Shown here: in pieces, positions 10,904 through 20,430 of the stretch
How the letters are laid out: each line of letters opens with the position of its first letter
How positions within the stretch are numbered: position 1 is the first letter of the stretch
Assembly: GCA_029168955.1 (NCBI GenBank)
Contig: JAPDOI010000376.1
Coordinates: 639,040-703,039 of the forward strand
Direction of reading: 5' to 3'
DNA: 64,000 bases
Source of the DNA: Aplectana chamaeleonis
Lineage: Eukaryota > Nematoda > Chromadorea > Rhabditida > Cosmocercidae
Notes under the pieces: model-generated
Database searches by the model: none
Seen by the model: only the letters and a program-made list of their open reading frames with translations
Told to the model about the DNA's origin: nothing
Translations under genes and position numbers: made by a program

Positions 10904-10971
10904 ATGTCAGGCAGGACGAACCTGCATTGCACGCTTTCCGGGCGAGAGTGTTACCATTACACTACCGACAC
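10904..10971 (-). pseudogene. tRNA-like sequence, copy 2
   Basis: The same unit as at 10611-10680, but 2 nt (TC) are lost in the T loop, which destroys the B box. The flanks AAGGTAGCTGAGTTGAACGC and CTCAGCTAT are also shared, so the whole ~135-bp unit was duplicated, not just the tRNA part. Confidence 0.45.
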
Positions 10972-11076
10972 CCCGTTTTGCATCTCTCAGCTATCATTTA
11001 CTCAGGCATCATTTTAAGCTTGTAACTTCTTGGAACCTGCAGCTCGAGGCGGGATACTGCGCAGTTTTACTACAGG

Positions 11077-11214
11077 CTATAAAACGGCGGAATTCACATG
11101 GTTTTTACGCGTGCTGTTGCGGGGCGGAGGCTACAGACAGTGAGAGAGCGGAGGGCAGACGGAGGCTGAGGCGTCGCGCGCGCCTCGAATAATGTGAATT
11201 ACGACGTTTTATAG
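11077..11214. mobile_element. MITE with CTATAAAACG-type ends, copy 2
   Basis: A 138-bp element with ends CTATAAAACGGCGGAATTCA and CTATAAAACGTCGTAATTCA (other strand), 21 of 23 bp matching. The interior is GC-rich and related to 2126-2265. No ORF. Confidence 0.6.
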
Positions 11215-12689
11215 AGGATATGGAGACCTAAGAGACAATACAAGTCGTTTTTGCAGATGCGTTTACCGCCATAAACACTTCCCTTGTTAGTTCTACCGCT
11301 TCTAGCATGGCCATCGTATTTTCAAAGCTTTCCGATACTTTTTCCCCACTCACAAAAAATTATAATTGATTACCCGAAGGCTCAGAAAATTTTTGCACAG
11401 CAGCATTTGCACTGATAGGTAAAATTTTCATGACCGTTACGATCTGTTTAGCTTTCCCACTGGTGTTTTTCTTCTACTTTTACTAGGAAAACCCCAGGCA
11501 TCACAGCATAGGAAATCGCGGCACAGACGATTTTCAACGCAATCCTCGCCTTTTAAGCTGCAAATTACAAACAATTAAACTTCACCGGAGAGACATTCGT
11601 ATTTGACCAACTTTTATGTCATAGGTGAGAGACATTTCTTAAGCTATCCTACATGACTAAACCACGAATTTCGCAGAGACTGACTTTAGCATTGAGTGAG
11701 TTTTGCTTCAGCTTCTTCTGAAATGGTACCGAACAGTTCTCACATTGAGGAGCAAGCGAATCATCGTCAATAGCAATCAACTAAAAAAATAAGATGGGGT
11801 TGCTAAGACGCGGAAAGCACACTCCGTTTCCCACGAATGGGCAACTACAGAAACCAGCAGGCATGCAGCGAGCCAACTATCAGTTTTCTTTACTTTTTCG
11901 TCTTCATCGCGATCAGTTGCCAGTAAAGAAATACTCTGGGATTTTTCAATGACAAGCTGCTCTTTAGTATTTCACTAAAACAACAAACGGAAGAAAGGTC
12001 ATAGCCGCTCCGATAAAGCGTCACGTTGCCGCAGACATTCCAAAGGAAACAGAGTGTGCATCTCGAACAGGTTACTTGGGATACTCACCTTTTTGAACGA
12101 GTCTCTATACTGTTCTGCCAGGCTTGCAAAATACTCCCTCTCCGTCACTACCTACAATTTATGATGTAGGTGTTACAATCGCATACATCACTGATTCGAT
12201 GGCCGATGAGAAACAGCGAACCCACCGTGGAAGAGTCGTCTGGCACAATTTTGATGCGATCACAAGTACTTGGGCGGGGATTCGCGGATGGATCAATGCG
12301 TATCACACTGGAAGAGGAATTCGAGAAACGGTGTTTGAGGCCTTCGGGGAGTTACGAGAACCATGAGGCTATCTGGGAAAAGACAGCGGTAGAGGAGGTA
12401 GGTGCACCATGCAGTTAGAGCCGCAGCGAGTATGTACCGCAGGAGCTACAAGATGGTGTGGAAGGATCGCGGGCTGTATGAGTACACAGACCAGTGCGTC
12501 GAGACACGCATCCGAACGAAACGTTTGGGTGCGCCTGTAAATTCTAGGAGATGCTGACGGCTCGTCCAATTTTTCACAGACACTGGTTTCATGTTCATAC
12601 AAGTTATAAAATACCTTGCACACCCTACAAATTCTTTTATGAAGAAAAACACAGCGGTTTGTCTTGACTATATAGAAGTGTCAGACGAA
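11215..12689. other. No recognisable gene
   Basis: About 1.5 kb with short frames only. The 80-residue frame at 12124-12366 and its minus-strand neighbour have no motif I recognise. It could be intron or intergenic DNA of a host gene. Confidence 0.35.
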
Positions 12690-12691
12690 TA

Positions 12692-12838
12692 CAGTCGGCA
12701 CGGGATCGCACTGATACTTTGCGCCCCCTTATGCTCGTTGGCGTAAACTCGGTGCTCGCATGTTATAGCATATGCGCACCGAGTTTGCGCCAACGCTCAT
12801 TAAGGAACGCAAATTATCAGTGCGATACGTGCCGACTG
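12692..12838. mobile_element. TA-flanked palindromic MITE, copy 1
   Basis: The arms CAGTCGGCAC...CTCGGTGC and their complement make up most of the 147 bp; TA flanks both ends. The centre reads TGTTATAGCATA. The copy at 58645-59108 shares the AAACTCGG/CCGAGTTTGCGCCAAC part and has a hAT-type element in its centre. Confidence 0.65.
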
Positions 12839-13141
12839 TATGCCTACATATCGGTTTTCGAGAAATTTGTTTACTTTCTATACTCTTTCCACCCCACTTC
12901 CCTTTTTGTTGAAATGTTTGTACATATCACGCACCAAACCATTTTTATTGGGAGAGCCTTTTTTTTTACAGAAAATCCTTCACCTTTCACACTGACGCTC
13001 ACTAGAGGTGGCAGTCCGGAAACCCAACACGCCAAAGCGGCAAAGCAGTATCAATGGTCCCCGTACTTAACCAAAACGCGGTGTATCGCCGTCACATCCA
13101 CTGCGCGGCATCACCTCGGCATTGTTGTTTGGTAAAGGCGG

Positions 13142-13386
13142 TCAAAACTCTGTGAGTAAACTAGAATTTGGACAAACCCAGCCAAACACAGAAGCTTGTG
13201 ACACGTCTACAACTGATATTTCCTCTTTCATGCAAGGGTCTTCATGTTGTTTATCCACAAATACCGGCTGAACATACCTAGCTATTTCACTCTTGGGAAT
13301 GATTCTTGGTGGCCTAGTGGTGGAGGAAGGTGACATAATCCAGTCCACAATGAGAGAGTTCGTTTCAATCTTAAGTAAGATATGAG
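13142..13386 (-). CDS. Candidate terminal host exon
   Basis: A strong acceptor (pyrimidine tract ending TTTCCGCAG, just above 13386) precedes an open stretch that ends at a TGA (13142-13144). Read in the long frame it gives HILLKIETNSLIVDWIMSPS and ends VCPNSSLLTEF, about 80 residues with no transposon similarity. Joining it in phase to the exon at 13432-13526 needs either a weaker upstream donor (AAGT|GTGTTA) or a second acceptor at ACTTAAG. The strong donor/acceptor pair instead gives a shorter frame, LISYLRLKRTLSLWTG, that stops after 34 residues. The exon is plausible; its exact join is open. Family unknown. Confidence 0.4.
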
Positions 13387-13431
13387 CTGCGGAAAAAAAC
13401 AAACCAGGAAAAACCACAGGGAATGGTCTAC

Positions 13432-13526
13432 CTTTTCTATAACACACTTGATCCCCTCCGCAGCCCTTCGTCTACGTGAGCATGCTAAAGCTTTTGGGGG
13501 CTTTTGCTCCCAAACGGAAGCACGAC
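13432..13526 (-). CDS. Candidate internal host exon
   Basis: 95 bp between acceptor AATTCTAG and donor GAAAAG|GTAGAC. It encodes RASVWEQKPPKALACSRRRR and then AAEGIKCVIEK, a basic stretch. The phase (two leading bases) fits the single trailing base of the exon at 13609-13727, giving a Gly codon across the join. It is not similar to any element in the window. The function is not recognised. Confidence 0.45.
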
Positions 13527-13608
13527 CTAGAATTAGAGTGGAAGTATACACGAAGGCATCATACGCGTACGACTACACGAATTAAAAACAGAATAGAACA
13601 AGAATCAC

Positions 13609-13727
13609 CTAATGCATCTGCAATAGCGATCGATACATGCTCTCCAGGAACCAAAGCTTTAGAATCGTCTGATCGATCGTGACGACAAAGGAAAACACCT
13701 GATCGACCGCCTTCTTTAACGACAAAT
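13609..13727 (-). CDS. Candidate internal host exon
   Basis: 119 bp between acceptor TTTGTTCCAG and donor GCATTAG|GTGATT. It encodes FVVKEGGRSGVFLCRH and then LVPGEHVSIAIADAL. Its alternation of hydrophobic and charged residues with a Gly-Glu-x-Val turn is reminiscent of small beta-barrel (cold-shock/S1-like) repeats, but that is an impression, not an assignment. Phase 1 at the start fits two bases left by the exon at 14693-14805. The chain of fitting phases is the main support for a real gene. Confidence 0.45.
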
Positions 13728-13779
13728 CTGGAACAAACACAGAGCTCACTCAAGGATAAGAGATACATCAAAGGCAGTG

Positions 13780-14690
13780 TTCACGGTAATCTTCAATTTT
13801 GAGATTACTCGCTATATTGATTAGATGGCCCCCGGGTAGAACTAAAATGACGTAGAAATTGAGAAAAACGCACCAGAAGTACACGAAATCCTTAAGTATC
13901 ACCCCGCCTCCTTAGTATCACAGGAAGCGGGTCTAGTGACTGCTGAGACTGTGGTCGGGTGTTGATTTTCAAACACAGACTATCCATGTTTGATCTGAGG
14001 TCGATACACGGGAGTGATGGTATTCCATTTTGTTGAAGCTTTAAATTCAGGGTGCTATTGTTACGAGTGTTTTTTTAATTGTTTCAAGCTCTACCTCTTC
14101 ATATACCGTGTGTATATTTCTTTATTAAAAAATAAAGCTGTTGATTGATTGATTGAAGTGTTTGTTGTGACAATGAACTCTTTTGTGGACCCGCGTTTTG
14201 CAATTCTCTACTCTCTTGATTCCCTAGGGTCCTAACTAATCCTGCTTTACATAAAATATTCTTCTTTTTTTTTTGACAGACCCTATTTTCCACCGGTGTC
14301 AACCACCATGAACATGTTCATTCAACCGGACAACTAGTCCATGTTATAGAATAACATCCCTGGAATAAGACGTTTTAATGCGTTTCTCGTCGTTTCTTCG
14401 TGATTTTGGGAACACCTGAAGGCCAACGCATTGTTTTACGTTAAAAACTCGGGCACGGAAATCATCGTGAACACTGCCTTTAATGGGACTGCGAATAATA
14501 AAAACGTCGCATCTCGCTGTACACAGTTTTTGTTGGTTTGATATGATTTGATATAATAATAAAAACGCCTGTACGGATGACGCCGCCGCGAGAGAGCGAG
14601 CGTGGTGCGCTCAACGCATTGCGTATAAGGGTATGAATAGCTCTCAAGACAACAAAAAAACTGCGTCAAAGCTAAAGACATGAGGGCTGT
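13780..14690. other. Probable intron; a (TTGA)n tail inside
   Basis: No coding motif. At 14126-14156 an A-rich stretch with AATAAA is followed by four TTGA units, which resembles the short-repeat 3' tail of RTE/CR1 LINEs. The body of such an element is not recognisable upstream. If the minus-strand gene model holds, this is its intron. Confidence 0.35.
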
Positions 14691-14692
14691 AC

Positions 14693-14805
14693 CGGTGCCT
14701 TCCACGATAGAGCAATGTTACGTCGTTTACGCAATCACTCGCGTTTCCGATCCAGTCCTTATACATCACATAGTTATGCGCCGAATTGTAGTTTACCATC
14801 TCAGT
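14693..14805 (-). CDS. Candidate internal host exon
   Basis: 113 bp encoding TEMVNYNSAHNYVMYKDWIG and then NASDCVNDVTLLYRGRH, with a possible N-glycosylation triplet NAS. The donor is CACCG|GTACAG; the acceptor (AATTTAAG) is non-standard, the weakest point of the model. It starts in phase 0, as the upstream exon ends, and leaves two bases, as the downstream exon needs. Confidence 0.4.
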
Positions 14806-14947
14806 CTTAAATTTAACAATTCGGATAGTATTATTCATGTTTTTCACATGAATAAATAATAATAAAGCCCACGTAATCATTGCATCCCAAAGCAACATTC
14901 CTAACAACGAGATTCTTGGCTGGAACCACAAGCACGTCGCCGCTGAC

Positions 14948-15172
14948 CTGAATTGATAGACACAATGACCAAGAGGATGGGACAGGTGTAAAATTTTCCA
15001 GATGAGAATTAAATTTCTGGAACCAGAACACTACCTCAACATTCACTACTTGTCCAATAACAGCATCTGATCTTGGAATACACATGTGCTCCCTGCATGG
15101 ATCTTCTACGTATTCATTCTCGAATTTTATCACAGTTTCGCCAATAGAGAAGCCACGGTCGACTACAAGAAC
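14948..15172 (-). CDS. Candidate internal host exon
   Basis: 225 bp, exactly 75 open codons, between a very good nematode-like acceptor (TGCATTTTCAG) and donor CAG|GTCAGC. The product begins VLVVDRGFSIGETVIKF and contains EDPCREHMCIPRSDAVIGQV. No transposon in the window encodes anything similar. Repeated beta-strand-like patches (VLVVDRG, VVNVEVVFWF) may relate to those in the exon at 13609-13727. The start phase (0) matches the end of the exon at 35477-35647, with the Penelope-like element in the intervening 20 kb. Family not recognised. Confidence 0.5.
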
Positions 15173-15527
15173 CTGAAAATGCAGCGTCCAAAAAATTTTA
15201 TAACCAGAGTAACATAATTCTCGGTCGCGTGCGCAATGCACAGACCCTCGCTAGCTGAATAACAGAATCACTTTGACTGAATCGCTCTTTACACGAACTT
15301 GTAGGACGAGTCCGCCATGCCAGGTACATTTGAGATTTTGTATATATGACTGTCAATAGATTCATCTCCGAAAGCCATAAATAAGGGATGGAAAACTTGC
15401 TGCTTGCAAAAGAGCATTCATAGGGTCATGCATTGGCTCTATGGCTAGTCTGATCTGTGATGAATCCGTATTCATGCTATTACTTATTTCTCACAGCCAG
15501 GAAGGTGTATGGTAGGATTCGTATACA

Positions 15528-15664
15528 TCTGTACGAGCCCGTCATTAGCGTGGTTCGCACCTTCGTTCACACCTAATTATCTGCGCTCGCACCTCCATCG
15601 TTGAAGACGCCAGCAAAGCTCGTGCAGAAGAGTCCTGGCGCTCAACCAAGGCCCCAATATTGAT
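15528..15664 (+). repeat. Left ~140-bp inverted repeat flanking the Penelope-like element
   Basis: The sequence GAGCCCGTCATTAGCG...TAATTATCTGCGC...CCAATATTGAT is repeated in inverted orientation at 20126-20278 with moderate divergence. The copies face each other across 4.5 kb that contains the PLE. No coding capacity. Confidence 0.75.
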
Positions 15665-15870
15665 TGTTCAAATAGCGGATTAAGTGTTAACCCACTCGAG
15701 ATTTCATAAAGGAATAAATTACACTACGACGTATGTAAAGTTCATGTGTATAAGAATATATAACAAGTACGGACAATAAAAGAATTGCCAATTTCTAATT
15801 ATATTTGATCCAATCTTCAAAATACTAGAAGTAAGTAAATCAAGGAAAGGAGAGGTATGAAGGAGAAGTT

Positions 15871-15936
15871 GACAAAGCTCGTTTCGCCCCTGGCCTCAGA
15901 CGAACTTTATCAAACAGCTCTGCCGGGGCTCCTCAG
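15871..15936 (-). ncRNA. Possible hammerhead-ribozyme-like motif
   Basis: Minus strand, downstream of the RT stop of the PLE: CTGAGGA, then a stem GCCCC...GGGGC with inner pairing GGC/GCC, then GAAAC, a short possible stem III (ACGA...UUGU) and GUC. These are the hammerhead core pieces in the right order. Known PLEs carry hammerhead motifs with short stem III. Against it: I cannot pair a stem I in cis, the stem II loop is long (about 25 nt), and TCCTCA/TGAGGA could pair with itself. It is a candidate only. Confidence 0.3.
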
Positions 15937-16134
15937 TGAGGAACAGAACTGTCGATGAAAAAGAAGGATGAATACGAAAGCATGAGCCGAGCAGAGTGAA
16001 GTAGTGTTAGAAACGTTAGAAAGAGGTATTAGGGCAAGAAGCTATAGTATATTTTCAATATCAGAATGAAGTACGTATGATCACAAGTCCTTATCTTGGA
16101 CAGTATCGAACACCGACTTATCAACAGTGAAGAC

Positions 16135-17880
16135 TTAGTATGTTATGCTTTTTACCAATTGTGTTATACTTTTCTTTTTATGTCTTAGGTTAAACTTATA
16201 TGTAATCATTTTTTGTTTATAGATGCATTTTATCATATTCACTTCTACGAATTCTGGTTTATAAAGGTTTCCAATTAAAACTATTTTCATTTCTTTGAGT
16301 TTTTCCGTGAAGGAATCTAAATTTGAACAGATATTAGCTAATCTCAAGGTCTCCGTGTAAATTGTGGATGCTTTGACTTTTATAGAGATATCAGAATGAG
16401 CATGAGGAAATCTTTTAACTCGGAAATTAAAATAAGCTGTCTTATTATACAATTTTGTGCGTATTCTATTATTATATATTTCTATACTAATGTCTAAGTG
16501 ATTGCATTTATAGGGATTATTGTGCGTCTTTTTGAGCTCCAATACATTCTTGTATATTAGTGAAATTTGACTATCCACAAATGTTTCATCTTTATTATGG
16601 ATTATGAGCAAGTCATCCATATATCTAAAAGGTTTGAAAAGTACGTTATTTTCAATTTTCGCGCTAATAGAGTACCTATACTCCAACATGGAAACTGCAA
16701 TATCGGCTAACAATGGGCTGAAGTTACCTCCCTGAGGAACTCCTTTCGTCTGTTGAAGCACAAGTTCTCCGAAACGACAGTAACTGTTGCGTAAAAGATA
16801 GTCAACGTGATATATCAAGTCTGTGATGGTATAATACCTGTAACCGCCTTTATCTAGCTCAGAATCTCGATGAAATACTCTGTATCCATTGGTAACTATC
16901 CATTTTTTATTAGCATTCTTGAAGCAAATTTTCAAAAATTCTTTCATGTTATACAGAATAAAACTGTGTGGAAGGTTAGTGAACATATCAGTAAAATCAG
17001 CAGAATAAACTTGAACCCCATTGGTACTCAATCTACATAATTCAGCTGCTATGTTAATGTTGGAGATTGACCAATAGGTCTTGAGTCCACCCTTCCTTAG
17101 GTATCATACATTGGTATAATTAATGAAATGTGTCTTGAGAAACGAGAAAATTCTTTGCAGTTCTACTGCTAATGGTTTCATGCTGCTATTTCTTGCTCCC
17201 GTAATGAATCTGAATTTTATGGGATCCTTATGTAGTTTCGGTAAAGCGTAGATGATGGGTAACTCACAATCTATGTCAAATTTGAGTCCTGCTTTGATAT
17301 TGAAAAACTTATGCTTTAAAATGGTTCTTTGCCTGTTGGCATTTTGAATCAGCTTATATGTGTCATTATGGTTTTGTTCTCTTTCAATATTACCGTTTAT
17401 GATATTAATTCCAAGTTCTTTCATGAGAGTCATGGTGTAGTATTTCTTACAAATAATCCCATAATTATTGCTAGCTTTATCTAAAGGGCAGAAAATGAAG
17501 TGTTTCTGGTATTCTTTTATACTCTTATAAGGTATCAGGCTATTAGACTGCTTACTGAAGGAAGTCCCTTGTAGTATTGGTTTGAGTCTTTTTCTGTACT
17601 GTTTTTTGAAGTGCAACTGTAAGTTATTTATTTTCCTAACATCTAGCTTGTACTTATTTCTCATGTACTTGATGAATTTCGTTGTAGCGTCGAAATAAGT
17701 TTGCGTTATTTCACTCCTGTTATTCATCTTTTCTATTCTATAATTAGTTCCTTTATTCAAAATTTCTTTGAGAATTGAATTTTTTATCATATCAATATTC
17801 CCTGTTATGATGTGTTGATGATGGGGATCAATATAATCTTTATATTCATCCCGACCATATTCACAAATGCATCCATATGA
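16135..17880 (-). pseudogene. PLE reverse transcriptase with one internal stop
   Basis: Open on the minus strand from about 17880 to the stop at 16135, apart from a single TGA at 17104-17106; the neighbouring partial copy has GGA (Gly) there. Landmarks in order: HFIFCPLDKASNNYGIICKK (PLE DKG-type motif), YALPKLHKDPIKFRF, motif A VYSADFTDMFTNLP, motif B QTKGVPQGGNFSPLLADI, motif C FRYMDDLLII with the catalytic Asp pair, and a thumb-like C-terminus rich in Lys and Asn. This enzyme would prime cDNA synthesis at a nick or chromosome end. With one readthrough or repair event it would be complete, so the element died recently or is close to an active relative. Confidence 0.85.
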
Positions 17881-17882
17881 TA

Positions 17883-19031
17883 TTATTTTTGGATGCTACT
17901 TGTATCCAAAGCTTTTAACATTTTATTATAGTTGAAAACAATGCTAGATACAGGATTCTCATAAATATGAACCACTCTTACTTTTTTATAACGTTCTATT
18001 TCAGTGTTAGGAACAAGGTTAGGCAAATCTATGCTGTTGAAAATTCTATTGAAATTGATCCGATCAGAAACGTTATTTAAATAATTCATTTTCAAGTAGT
18101 AGTAATCTTCTTGTTTATTTTTACGTCTTTCGTTACATTCCAACTGATAGTCGAAATGAGTAAGAGGGCACAAAATCAGAAACTTAGTTTTGTTGGTGAT
18201 ACTAGATAGGAAAGAATCCGACTGTGATAGTTCTATAAGTCTTCGTATATTTCTTTTATTCATGTGTTTTATCAAACTATATGTTTTCATAGCATTCAAC
18301 CCATCTTTTCCTTCTTTCTCTATGTAATCGATAACTTTTTGAACATCCAAAGGATTCAATCTATTTATCTTTTTTCTTCTACCTCTGTTACTCCGTTCCT
18401 TGGTAATTTTGAGTGCAAAGAATGGATGTTTGACTTTATGCATAAGTGGATTACTTATATCTGAAATATTTCCATATCCTTTAATATTATCATTAAGTCC
18501 AAAAGGGTATGGTGTCATGAGAAGTTTTATCCAAAACTCTTCCTTTTCCAGTAAAATGTTTCCATCCGTATTTTCTGGACAAGAGTCCAAAATGTGTACA
18601 ATTATGTTGGATTTACATTTATAATAATGTGTGTATAATGGAGTAAATATTTTATGGTTGTTAATATTGCGTAAATGTTCCATTACTCTCTCTTTCAAAC
18701 TCCTAGTCGTCATTCCAACATATTGTAAATTACAACTAGAGCATTGTAAGCAATATATAACACCTCTAGACCTACAGTTAGCGCCACTAGTCTTGAATGT
18801 ATTAATACAGAATTTTGTAACGGTGGAATCAATATAGTTATCAAAGTTTGTAAGTCTACAAACAGTGCATTTTGCCGAACATTTTTCACCTTTTTGATCA
18901 TTACCAAAATCTTTTATGGTATATTTGTTAGCTCTATTCTTATACTTGGTGAAGGAAGACAGGGAGAAGTAGTTTTTTGCTTGATTTGGAACCTGAGTTT
19001 TTGACCAAAATCTAAGTAAGTGGGCGGCCAA
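17883..19031 (-). CDS. PLE N-terminal GIY-YIG endonuclease ORF, 382 residues
   Basis: The first ORF of the PLE. After a basic N-terminus there is a cysteine cluster (KCSAKCTVC, about residues 50-60), then GVIYCLQCSSCNLQYVGMTT (the GIY...YIG equivalents are VIY and YVG, with an extra CxxC between them, as is usual in PLEs), the catalytic Arg region RSLKERVMEH (about residue 115), and a downstream Glu in LLEKEEFWIKLL. FGLNDNIKG follows the nuclease fold. The second half (about 200 residues) is a Lys/Asn-rich linker toward the RT. The stop at 17883 lies where the RT frame opens on another frame, so one frameshift could fuse the two. The nuclease would nick target DNA for priming. Start chosen at the first Met (19031). 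Confidence 0.8.
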   Translation of the reverse strand: MAAHLLRFWSKTQVPNQAKNYFSLSSFTKYKNRANKYTIKDFGNDQKGEKCSAKCTVCRLTNFDNYIDSTVTKFCINTFKTSGANCRSRGVIYCLQCSSCNLQYVGMTTRSLKERVMEHLRNINNHKIFTPLYTHYYKCKSNIIVHILDSCPENTDGNILLEKEEFWIKLLMTPYPFGLNDNIKGYGNISDISNPLMHKVKHPFFALKITKERSNRGRRKKINRLNPLDVQKVIDYIEKEGKDGLNAMKTYSLIKHMNKRNIRRLIELSQSDSFLSSITNKTKFLILCPLTHFDYQLECNERRKNKQEDYYYLKMNYLNNVSDRINFNRIFNSIDLPNLVPNTEIERYKKVRVVHIYENPVSSIVFNYNKMLKALDTSSIQK

Positions 19032-19346
19032 ACCCCTTACAGAGAGGAAAAAAGAAGTTGAAAGATTGTTTTTTTATCAGCTGCTGTAATTGCAAAGTGG
19101 CGCAAGATATGAGCAGGCAGTGTAAAGGGAAAGCATTGAAGAAAAATACAGATTTGTAAATTGATGACAACAATGATTTGTAGAAAATAAAAATTCCATA
19201 ATGGTGATTGAAATATGATATGTGACTGTAATGATAAAGTGCTTCAAAATGTAAACAAGCTGAAAAGTGTGCAAGGTAAAAAATGAACTTATAAAAATGT
19301 AAATCGAAAATAAAAATAATGTTAAAAAATAGTAAAAAAAATCTTA

Positions 19347-20088
19347 ATCAGCAGAATAAACTTGAACCCCATTGGTACTCAATCCACATAATTCAGCTGC
19401 TATGTTAATGTTGGAGATAGACCAATAAGTCTTGAGTCCACCCTTCCTTTGGTATCCCACATTGGTATAATTAATGAAATGTGTCTTGAGAGACGATAAA
19501 ATTCTTTGCAAATCTACTGCTAGTGGCTTCATGCTGCTGTTTCTTGCTCCCGTAAGAAATCGGAATTTTATGGGATCCTTATGTAACTCAGGTAAAGCGT
19601 AGATGATGGGTAAGTCACAATCTATATCAAAATTAAGTCCGGCCTTGATATTGAAAAACTTATGCTTTAAAATGGTCAATCGTCCGTTGGCATTTTTAAT
19701 CAGCTAATATGTGTCATTCTAGCCTTGGTCTCTTTCAAAATTGTCATTTATGATATTAATTCCCAGTTCTTTCATAAGAGTTATGATATATTATTTTATA
19801 CAAATAATCCCGTAATTATTGCTAGCTTTGTCTAAAGGGCAGAAAATGAAGTGTTTCTGGCATTCTTTAATACTCTTATAAGGTATCAGGCTATTAGACT
19901 GCCTACCGAAGGAAGTCCCTTGTAGTACTGGTTTCAGTCTTTTTCTGAACTGTTTTTTGAAATGCAAATGCAAGTTATTTATTTTCATTACATCTAACTT
20001 ATACTTATTTTTATATAGTTGATGAATTTCATTGTAGCTTCGAAATAAGTTTGTATTATTTCACTCCTGTTCCTCATCTTTTGTTTTT
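19347..20088 (-). pseudogene. Partial second PLE RT copy, same orientation
   Basis: This repeats the RT from near the MNNRSEIT-equivalent through CPLDKASNN and YALPELHKD to VYSAD (motif A), where it breaks off in an A-rich stretch. It differs from the main copy by scattered substitutions and has its own frameshifts (two open pieces, 19791-19988 and 19344-19679). Truncated copies in tandem are typical of PLEs, where they act as pseudo-LTRs; here the unit is internal RT sequence, so a chimeric insertion is also possible. Confidence 0.75.
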
Positions 20089-20125
20089 AAGTTCTTGGCC
20101 TGCACCTCGGTCGACTCAGAATGGG

Positions 20126-20278
20126 ATCAATATTGGGCCACTTGGATGAGCGCTAGGAGTCCTCTGTAGGAGGTATGCTAGCGTCGTAATAGCGTCGGAG
20201 GTGCGGGCGCAGATAATTAAGTGCGAACTAAGGTGCAAACAACGCTAATGACGGGCTCCCTAATAAAAATCGTACAGA
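20126..20278 (-). repeat. Right inverted repeat flanking the PLE
   Basis: The complement of the repeat at 15528-15664, with a ~11-nt extra segment near its outer end. The outer neighbour (20300-20430) is a 3' fragment of the PHD-finger LINE. Confidence 0.75.
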
Positions 20279-20299
20279 CATCCTGTATTCCTTCTGGTA

Positions 20300-20430
20300 A
20301 CATGTCGAGGAATTGGGCGACCAGCATTTGATTGGTCCACAAACCTATTGTAGCAAATGTTTTTGGTCTCTTTAGGCAGCTGAATAGCTCATTTCTTGAC
20401 AATTGGAGCAAGATTGGAGTATCTAACTAG
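20300..20430 (-). pseudogene. PHD-LINE 3' fragment
   Basis: The short minus-strand fragment matches the last codons of the LINE in other copies (on plus: ATTGGGCGACCAGCATTTGA, GTCCACAAACCTATTGTA). It ends without the AAG tail. Confidence 0.55.

Larger units (their letters stand above)
15871..19031 (-). mobile_element. Penelope-like element, GIY-YIG upstream of RT (Naiad-type order)
   Basis: On the minus strand an ORF with a GIY-YIG endonuclease (17883-19031) comes first and the RT ORF (16135-17880) second. In classical Penelope elements the endonuclease is C-terminal; the reverse order is known from the Naiad/Chlamys group. The RT has PLE hallmarks: an upstream DKx motif (CPLDKASNN) and motif C as YMDD. 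The two ORFs differ by one frame, and the RT has one internal TGA, so the copy is only mildly damaged. It is far more AT-rich than the neighbouring LINEs. A partial second RT copy lies directly upstream, and inverted repeats flank the whole. Confidence 0.8.

Noticed and set aside
15871..20278. LTR retrotransposon or retrovirus-like element
   Set aside because: No direct long terminal repeats, protease, RNase H or integrase; YMDD with a GIY-YIG nuclease and DKx motif is Penelope-like. The flanking repeats are inverted.
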